From NCBI RefSeq assembly GCF_029688925.1, contig NZ_JARUKY010000003.1, forward strand, positions 1-64,000: a stretch of 64,000 bases of DNA, read 5' to 3'. The notes beneath the pieces were generated by a model. That model made no database searches. It worked only from the letters and a program-made list of their open reading frames with translations, and was not told the origin of the DNA. Position numbers and translations under genes: made by a program. This document shows positions 58,073-64,000 of the stretch, one piece after another (within the stretch, counting starts at the first letter, position 1; each line of letters starts with the position of its first letter). This DNA comes from Evansella sp. AB-P1 (GTDB taxonomy: Bacteria > Bacillota > Bacilli > Bacillales > Salisediminibacteriaceae).

Positions 58073-60409
58073 TCAAAACTTTCGCTTCTTCTTCTTTCTA
58101 TCAGTCTCTTCCTTTTCGTTACTTTTGTCACCTTTTAATAGCCATTTTTTTTCTCTTTTCGGCACTGTTTCTCTAAACTCTTCATAAAAGGCTGATAATC
58201 CTGCTGCCTGTCCATAAGGCTTTTCACCAGTCTCAGCACGACGTTCCTTCGCTTCTATAAGACTTTGCTCTTTATCTTCCTCCGCCTCTTTCTTTTCATT
58301 AGAAAAAATATTTAAAGCTTTTGAAGATATTTCTTTATGCTCCGCATGCACCTTTTCCGCTTCAACGTCATCATTTTTATTCTCAAATTCTTCCTTTTTT
58401 ACCTTTTCTAGCTTATCGTCGGAGGTTTTCTGATCAAAAGGTTCTCCCTTGATTTCTTCATCCATTAAACCGTATTGCAGTTCACTTTCTTCCTCTTCAT
58501 TAAATTGTGGTGTAATGAAAGATTCATTAGACTTTCCTTTTTCCTCAGTCTGCTTCAAATGTTGATCAGTTTCAGCAATATTTTCCGTATGATCACGATA
58601 CTCTGTTTGTGGAATGTCATCTGGACTTTCCTCTAGATCTGTTTGTTCTACTTCTTCTAAGCCCTTATCCGTACCCTTTGCATATGCCGATTCTTCGTCA
58701 CTATTATACGATTCATCGGTCTTTTCTTCTATCTCCTCTTCCAAATCTAGTTCAAAATTCTCTTCTGGATGAGCTTCACGTTCTAAATCAACAACTTCTT
58801 TATCAATACTATTTTCAAAAGGTTGATCATCTTCGTTTTTTAAATATTCCTCATCTTCTTGAACAGCCTTTACAGCCCTCTCTACCAAATCCTCTGTAGC
58901 GGCAGCTTCTATTTCACTTTTATCGTACTCTTCTGAGGCATCATAGTCGTTTGAGCTAGTATGGCGAAAATCCGACTCATCCATAAATGAACTATCTTCT
59001 TTACTAGTTTCAACCTCTTCAGCTTGAACCTCATTATTTTCTTCAAAGGAATCAGTTTCTTCCTCTTTTACATCAGATTCTTCAACATCATAAAGTTGGT
59101 CATCTGTCTGTACTTCTTCATTCCCATTAGTGACAACCTTTTCATCTTCAATGAACTTCTTTTCCATCGTTAACGATTTTCCGTTTCGATCGTTGTAAAT
59201 AACGACCGAGGATCGTAAGCCTCTAGCTGACAGGTTTCCGTTTTCACCGTCCGGAACAAATAATAGCCCTATTTGATAGTGTTCATTTTCATGTATCGAC
59301 GATTGGGCAAAGCGAACTTCACCTGATAGATCTATAATCTCTAGTTTACAATAGGCGGAATTTACTTGAAGTGCTTCATAAAAATCCCTTTGAGAATACA
59401 CTTCATAGCCATTTACTTTTAATATTACCTCTCCTATTTCTAACTCCATTTTTTCCGCAGTAGATTGAGGCAGTATTCCCAGAATGGTTAACCCACTCTC
59501 TCTATTTGTAAAATAACCAGTCTTATGTTTTTCAGAAGCATGGAATAGAATAAAAATTAGTTCACGTCCTAAAAGACCAATGATAGCAACAGCTGGAACA
59601 ATAAAGGTTAAATATGTTGCTGCTCCTGCCACGAATACTAAAACAACACTTAGAATAAGGAGCTGCTTACCAACTTTTTTTATCCCTTCCTCTGGATGTT
59701 GACTTTGTACTGTAAGCTGAAAGCCTAAAATAAATGGAATAATCATGAGACCATTTTCTAAACTATTAGCTGACTGAAATAAAGGCCACCATCCATCAAA
59801 TACTAAACTACCAATTGGAAATAGTAGTAGAATAGGAACTGGCCATAATCGTTTTACTTCATGACTCCCTACTGTTTTCCCCCGTTTACTAGATATAAGT
59901 TTAGGCGATGAGTGCTTCCACCCATTAATTAAAATTAAAAATGCCTCTGCTAAAAACAATGCTACTAATATCCAAGCAAATCCAACTGCATTCATCCCTT
60001 GAATGTCTTGGAGCCATTGATTTATAAGGGGAAAGTTTGTGCCACCATTTGGAAGGAATGGTGATACTAACAAAGCAATAGATCCTATGAAAGCCATACT
60101 TAACCATCTAATTTGTCTAAACGGTAAGAAAACAATCCACAATACTAAAAGGAGAACCATCATCCCTACAGGTACTTCAATCCCTGCAGTTGTTAATAAT
60201 AATGATAAAATAAGTCCCATACTAATCCCTATAATCATAGGAGATGCTATATCTAGAATGACATCATGAACTCTGGTATGAAAATCTTTTCTTTCTCTCT
60301 TCACTCTCCTTACTCCAATAAAAAAAACGACGAGAAAAAAAATATACGTTAATGGATGTAACCATAACCTTCCGAAACCTTTTAAAAATTCTAAGCCTAT
60401 GACATCCAC
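58073..60409 (-). CDS. minJ: Cell-division topological determinant MinJ, with long acidic tail
   Basis: Polytopic membrane protein that links DivIVA to MinCD at the cell poles and division site. The first 290 residues have about eight hydrophobic helices, then a PDZ domain (about 300-390, GLTILGILPQSTAEKMELEI, VILKVNGYEVYSQ). B. subtilis MinJ stops near residue 400; this protein continues for some 370 residues of very acidic, low-complexity, probably disordered sequence (many E/D/K, e.g. DESDVKEEETDSFEENNEVQ), ending in a basic segment RKKKKRKF. Start is GTG at 60409 after AAAGGGGG. Position between uvrB and ctpB agrees with minJ. The role of the tail is unknown. Confidence 0.85.
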   Translation of the reverse strand: MDVIGLEFLKGFGRLWLHPLTYIFFLVVFFIGVRRVKRERKDFHTRVHDVILDIASPMIIGISMGLILSLLLTTAGIEVPVGMMVLLLVLWIVFLPFRQIRWLSMAFIGSIALLVSPFLPNGGTNFPLINQWLQDIQGMNAVGFAWILVALFLAEAFLILINGWKHSSPKLISSKRGKTVGSHEVKRLWPVPILLLFPIGSLVFDGWWPLFQSANSLENGLMIIPFILGFQLTVQSQHPEEGIKKVGKQLLILSVVLVFVAGAATYLTFIVPAVAIIGLLGRELIFILFHASEKHKTGYFTNRESGLTILGILPQSTAEKMELEIGEVILKVNGYEVYSQRDFYEALQVNSAYCKLEIIDLSGEVRFAQSSIHENEHYQIGLLFVPDGENGNLSARGLRSSVVIYNDRNGKSLTMEKKFIEDEKVVTNGNEEVQTDDQLYDVEESDVKEEETDSFEENNEVQAEEVETSKEDSSFMDESDFRHTSSNDYDASEEYDKSEIEAAATEDLVERAVKAVQEDEEYLKNEDDQPFENSIDKEVVDLEREAHPEENFELDLEEEIEEKTDESYNSDEESAYAKGTDKGLEEVEQTDLEESPDDIPQTEYRDHTENIAETDQHLKQTEEKGKSNESFITPQFNEEEESELQYGLMDEEIKGEPFDQKTSDDKLEKVKKEEFENKNDDVEAEKVHAEHKEISSKALNIFSNEKKEAEEDKEQSLIEAKERRAETGEKPYGQAAGLSAFYEEFRETVPKREKKWLLKGDKSNEKEETDRKKKKRKF

Positions 60410-60813
60410 ATGATTGCCCCCTTTATAATAGGTGTAGTGTAAAAAAAACGTAAGGTACCCTAAAGTAAAACGATCCGTTATTTAATAGAAGAAAAAATAT
60501 AATAGATTATGACAACATAATAGCCTGTTACATAATAGTAAAGATTACTGCATTCATTCACACATTCATTACAAGTTTGTTAGGAATATATTGTAGGATG
60601 TTCATACACACTTCCCTATATAATGAGTATATCAAATAATGATCCTTTGTTCTCTGTCAATCATATGCAAAAATTGACAAAATCTTTTGTAATTATTATC
60701 CCTTCCTTTCATTTTAAAACATTTAACTGAAAATGAAAGAACTTTTTTCACATATAGAACAGATAAAAGGGTCTCAAGAAAATAAAGAACAAATAATCCG
60801 TAAAAAGGAGGAA

Positions 60814-60870
60814 AGAAAAAACGTTCACAAAATTGTACGGGAACAGGTCCCTGAACATTCTGTGAACGTT
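60814..60870 (-). terminator. Palindromic repeat acting as ctpB terminator
   Basis: AACGTTCACA (60820-60829) pairs perfectly with TGTGAACGTT (60861-60870) and the interior contains CGGGA/TCCCT; the minus strand continues TTTTTTC. It is a copy of the family found in the his operon, placed 26 bases after the ctpB stop. The stretch 60410-60813 (minJ upstream) holds no gene; swrA, which lies here in B. subtilis, is absent. Confidence 0.75.
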
Positions 60871-60895
60871 ATTTCGTTTGTTACGTTGTGTGCCT

Positions 60896-62377
60896 TTATT
60901 CTGCTAATACTTCGATCGCTTTTTTCAACTGGTAGTCATTTTCTATTTCTGACATAGCATTTACAACTTCAAGCTGAAGCATTTCGGCAGTCTTCTTATC
61001 GATCTCTCCAGTAACATCTAAGCCAATATGACCTTGGAAATTCCGAACAGCTTCAACAGTGGATTCACTGAAATATCCATCTTGTCTACCTGGATCAAAG
61101 CCAAGACCTTCAAGCATAATTTGTGCATGTTCTATTTGATTACTTGTCATATCAAGTCCTAATACATCTTCAACATTAATTGGTGAAACATAGAAAAAGT
61201 CAGGCTGTGATACTTCAATCGTTGGTTCTACTCCAACCTCGTTTATGAAGTTCCCTCCAGAAGTAAGCCATTTGAACAACGTTAATTTAATTTGAGACCC
61301 ATCCCCCATCGGTAATGTTTGCTGAACAGTTCCTTTACCAAAGGTCGTCTTTCCTACTACATCATAACCTCCTGCTTCCTTAAGAGCTGCAGCAAGAATT
61401 TCTGATGCAGATGCACTTCCTTCATTAATTAACGTAACAATTGGATATGACTTTTCTCCATCTAAATTTGAAATATGTCGTGTTACTGCACCATTACGAT
61501 CCTCGATTTGTACAATAGGCTCCCCACCTGGAACGACTAAACTCCCAATCTTATCCACAGAATTCAGGTAACCACCTGGATTTCCACGAACATCAATGAT
61601 TAACCCATCGATTCCTTCATCCTCTAAATTAGTTAACTCCTCTTCAAAGCGAGTAGCTGCATTATCTCCGAAGGAACGAATTTCTAAATACCCAATTCTT
61701 TTTCCATTTTCCTCAAAAATATCCGTATAAACGGTTTCAATTGGAATTTCATCACGGACAACGTCAATATCAAGCAATTCTGATACACCTGGCCGTTCTA
61801 TTGTTAGCGTGACAGTGGACCCTTTTTCACCACGAATTTCTAAAACTGCTTCATATAAAGAAAGATGACTTATGTCTTCCCCATCTACCTTTATGATTTG
61901 ATCATTTGGGCGAAGCCCCGCTTTTTCCGCTGGAGAATCTCTCATAGGTGCAACAATCGTCACCTTCCCATTGTTCATACTAACCTCAGCACCGATACCT
62001 TGGAAAGTTGAATCTAATCCCTCCATAAATTCCTGTGCAGATTGCTCATCCATATAGACGGAATAAGGATCATCTAGTACCTCTAACATACCAGCAATAG
62101 CACCTTCTAATAATTCCTGTTCCTCTACATCTCTATAAAATTGTTGAAGGATCATATCATAGGCCGCAGCAAACTTCCCAAGCTTTTCCTCATTTACACC
62201 TAGATCCTCGACCTGAACAACACCATTTACAACACTTGCATCTTCTTCCTCTGTTTGATCAATAACTGTGGCTGCAGAACCTCCACCTATCATTATGTTC
62301 CCAATATACATACCAGTAGCCCCAAGTAACAAAGACGCCACAATAATTAACGGGATAAATGCTTTATTTACGTTCAT
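60896..62377 (-). CDS. ctpB: Carboxy-terminal processing protease CtpB (S41)
   Basis: Secreted or membrane-anchored serine protease with a PDZ gate; in B. subtilis CtpB cleaves SpoIVFA to activate sigma-K during sporulation. 493 residues: N-terminal signal anchor (about 7-30), PDZ domain (about 110-190, GIGAEVSMNNGKVTIVAPMR), S41 domain with RGNPGGYL, the nucleophile Ser in NEGSASASEILAAAL (about 322) and the Lys in TFGKGTVQQ (about 345), then a C-terminal peptidoglycan-binding domain (about 420-490). The 392 bases upstream of its start hold no gene. Confidence 0.95.
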   Translation of the reverse strand: MNVNKAFIPLIIVASLLLGATGMYIGNIMIGGGSAATVIDQTEEEDASVVNGVVQVEDLGVNEEKLGKFAAAYDMILQQFYRDVEEQELLEGAIAGMLEVLDDPYSVYMDEQSAQEFMEGLDSTFQGIGAEVSMNNGKVTIVAPMRDSPAEKAGLRPNDQIIKVDGEDISHLSLYEAVLEIRGEKGSTVTLTIERPGVSELLDIDVVRDEIPIETVYTDIFEENGKRIGYLEIRSFGDNAATRFEEELTNLEDEGIDGLIIDVRGNPGGYLNSVDKIGSLVVPGGEPIVQIEDRNGAVTRHISNLDGEKSYPIVTLINEGSASASEILAAALKEAGGYDVVGKTTFGKGTVQQTLPMGDGSQIKLTLFKWLTSGGNFINEVGVEPTIEVSQPDFFYVSPINVEDVLGLDMTSNQIEHAQIMLEGLGFDPGRQDGYFSESTVEAVRNFQGHIGLDVTGEIDKKTAEMLQLEVVNAMSEIENDYQLKKAIEVLAE

Positions 62378-62802
62378 CTACTCACCTCTATACCTCTCAT
62401 ATCTTTTACTACCAAAAACCTCTATTTAATTTTTTATAATCGTCCTCTATGTTAAGTATTTGTCATTACTTGCTCCTATCATAACAAAAATACAATAGGA
62501 AAAGAAAGAAGACATATGTAAAACTTTATGTAAAACCTGTCTTATTATATGAAGAAAATTGTAATTTATGTGTCTATTCTACTATCGTCCATATTTACTA
62601 TATTACACAGTCTGTTACTCCTCCATTGTTCCTAACCAACTAGATACTTCGGTTCATTCACAACAATTCCTATACAGTATAAAATAACTGTTTTCCCAAC
62701 AATAGGAGGGTTTTAAAACTATTTTATCGTAGTTACTGAAGGAAATACCAAAAATCTATTCTTATCTATGTGATTTTAAAACTAAAAAAGGAGGTTGCGA
62801 AT

Positions 62803-63681
62803 TTGATTCAGCTATTAGATGTGTCTCAAAGAGATAGTTCCTTTTATATTCATTACAACAACCATGATGCCTCAAAAGTAGATATGGAGCATTATCACTT
62901 GCATGATGATTATGAAATTTACTACTTATTAGAAGGAAGTAGAATTTACTACATTAATGGCAAAAAATATAAGATTCATGAAAACAATTTGGTATTCATT
63001 AATAAAAACGTCATTCATAAAACTGGAACAGCCGATTTTCCAACACATAAACGAATCGTTATGAACTTTAAGCCTTCCATAATACAAAAGCATGACCATT
63101 CCCTACTATCCTTACTCTTTGAAAATGGACCAACAATTATTTCAGTACCTCCTTATCGACAAAAGAAAATAATCGAATTAATGACTTCCTTGTATAAGGA
63201 ATACGGTGTTAATGATTCTGATGGAAATACTTATATACGTTCGTTACTTTTACTTTTATTAATTGAAAGTAAGCGGTTAGTAGAGCAGCAGCAAGAGGTA
63301 GAAAAAGAAGCATCCATTTCTGTGGAGGATGCACTCCCGTATGACAATGTCGTCATTTCAAACATTATTAAATATATTAATAACAACTATATGAATGATG
63401 TATCTCTTCCCCATTTATCAAATAAATTTCATTTAAGCGAAGCTTACATTAGTCGTTTATTCAAAAAAGTTACTGGTTGCAATACAATTAATTATATTAA
63501 TACAGTAAGAATAAAAGAGGGGAAAAGGCTATTGCTAGAAACAGATTTGAAAATAGCAGTGATTGCCAAAAAGGTAGGTTTTAAAAACAACGTTCATTTC
63601 TATCGTGTATTTAAAAGTGTAAATGACGTATCTCCAACCAATTTCCGAAAACAAAATACAAATAATTTATCTCCCCATTAA
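62803..63681 (+). CDS. AraC-family transcriptional regulator
   Basis: Cytoplasmic regulator of about 292 residues. The N-terminal cupin-type sensor domain (HYHLHDDYEIYYLLEGSRIY, with KYKIHENNLVFINKNVIHKT) probably binds a sugar. The C-terminal 100 residues hold two helix-turn-helix motifs: VSLPHLSNKFHLSEAYISRL and IAVIAKKVGFKNNVHFYRVF, with the family end SPTNFRK. I chose the TTG at 62803, eight bases after AAAGGAGG; the upstream ATG at 62770 would include that site in the gene. Target genes are not in the window as far as I can tell; carbohydrate regulation is inferred from the family. Confidence 0.88.
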   Translation: MIQLLDVSQRDSSFYIHYNNHDASKVDMEHYHLHDDYEIYYLLEGSRIYYINGKKYKIHENNLVFINKNVIHKTGTADFPTHKRIVMNFKPSIIQKHDHSLLSLLFENGPTIISVPPYRQKKIIELMTSLYKEYGVNDSDGNTYIRSLLLLLLIESKRLVEQQQEVEKEASISVEDALPYDNVVISNIIKYINNNYMNDVSLPHLSNKFHLSEAYISRLFKKVTGCNTINYINTVRIKEGKRLLLETDLKIAVIAKKVGFKNNVHFYRVFKSVNDVSPTNFRKQNTNNLSPH

Positions 63682-63720
63682 GCAAATGAAATGACTTCCA
63701 TTTCATTTGCTTTTTCTTTT
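63681..63720 (+). terminator. Terminator of the AraC-type gene
   Basis: AGCAAATGAAAT (63681-63692) and ATTTCATTTGCT (63700-63711) form a perfect 12-bp stem followed by TTTTTC and more T residues. It starts on the stop codon. Confidence 0.88.
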
Positions 63721-63768
63721 TTTCTTTTTCTCTTTCTTACTATATTTTCTTTGTTTATTTCTACAAGT

Positions 63769-63978
63769 GCGTGTTCAAAAAGGAGGATAAAAATAGCCGA
63801 GTCGGCTAAAGTCGCAACATCCTGTTGCAACGCCGACACTAGCACGTCCTGTGCGTCGAAAGATCAAGGCGGCGTAGCTTTGAGTTACCGTAGCGTATGC
63901 TTTTAATACGTGAGGAACGGAAAAGCAAGCCAACGCAGAGATTCGACAGATATTTTTCCTGGACTTTTGAACATCCTC
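63769..63978. repeat. MITE-like element, about 205 bp
   Basis: TGTTCAAAA (63772-63780) near the left end and TTTTGAACA (63965-63973) near the right end are perfect inverted repeats, extended by GGAGGAT/ATCCTC in part. The interior is G+C-rich with no credible ORF and several short stems (e.g. AGCCGAGTCGGCT, GCAACATCCTGTTGC). It contrasts with the A/T-rich surroundings. I recall similar sequences in other Bacillus intergenic regions but cannot verify this here. Confidence 0.6.
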
Positions 63979-64000
63979 TACAACAAAATATGTATAAGTT

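Noticed and set aside
63691-63906. 71-codon plus-strand ORF after the AraC gene
   Set aside because: It starts in the terminator T-run and runs into the MITE-like repeat.

Overview
The window is a low-G+C Firmicute chromosome segment from the family Bacillaceae. Gene order follows the Bacillus subtilis yva/yvb/yvc/yvo/yvl/yvj region almost gene for gene, and AAGGAGG-type ribosome binding sites, CtsR, CggR, CcpA and sigma-W type sites are all visible. Intergenic repeats, a surface pectate lyase and acidic extensions suggest an alkaliphilic or halotolerant soil/plant-matter relative (Evansella/Salipaludibacillus/Alkalihalobacillus-like), but the sequence alone does not fix the genus.

Layout. 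0.1-2.0 kb: an orphan lipoprotein and a small frameshifted gene. 2.0-8.2 kb: trans-translation genes, tmRNA (ssrA) and smpB, split by an inserted GH95 fucosidase-type gene, then RNase R. 8.2-10.4 kb: two esterases and secG. 10.9-11.8 kb: a 17-unit array of 52-bp repeats. 11.9-19.3 kb: the complete lower-glycolysis operon cggR-gapA-pgk-tpiA-gpmI-eno (minus strand) with its CggR operator. 19.5-22.1 kb: a glutaredoxin-like gene, sigL, and divergent clpP with a CtsR box. 22.2-23.4 kb: a second 52-bp array between dispersed repeats. 23.5-30.4 kb: crh-whiA-glmR-rapZ-yvcI, trxB and a TPR gene. 30.7-35.6 kb: a 1637-residue sortase-anchored PL10 pectate lyase with a perfect cre site. 35.9-42.6 kb: histidine operon hisZGDBHAFI. 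43.1-48.0 kb: yvoF-ppaX-yvoD, lgt, hprK. 48.3-50.1 kb: yvlBCD envelope-stress genes behind a sigma-W type promoter. 50.6-51.2 kb: a third array (89-bp units). 51.6-57.4 kb: a flavin-type oxidase gene, then uvrB-uvrA. 58.0-62.4 kb: a long-tailed minJ and ctpB. 62.8-64.0 kb: an AraC-type regulator and a 0.2-kb MITE-like element.

How it fits together. Several genes read carbon status: HprK phosphorylates Crh, which with CcpA acts at cre sites such as the one before the pectate lyase; CggR senses fructose-1,6-bisphosphate; GlmR and RapZ/YvcJ link central carbon to cell-wall precursors. Quality control is covered by tmRNA/SmpB/RNase R, ClpP and UvrAB.

The least explained part is the non-coding layer. 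There are three tandem arrays whose units can each fold into a hairpin, and a ~58-bp palindromic element present in about ten copies, repeatedly as same-orientation pairs that bracket an array or a GC-rich block. A second palindrome family sits inside the his operon and forms the apparent ctpB terminator.
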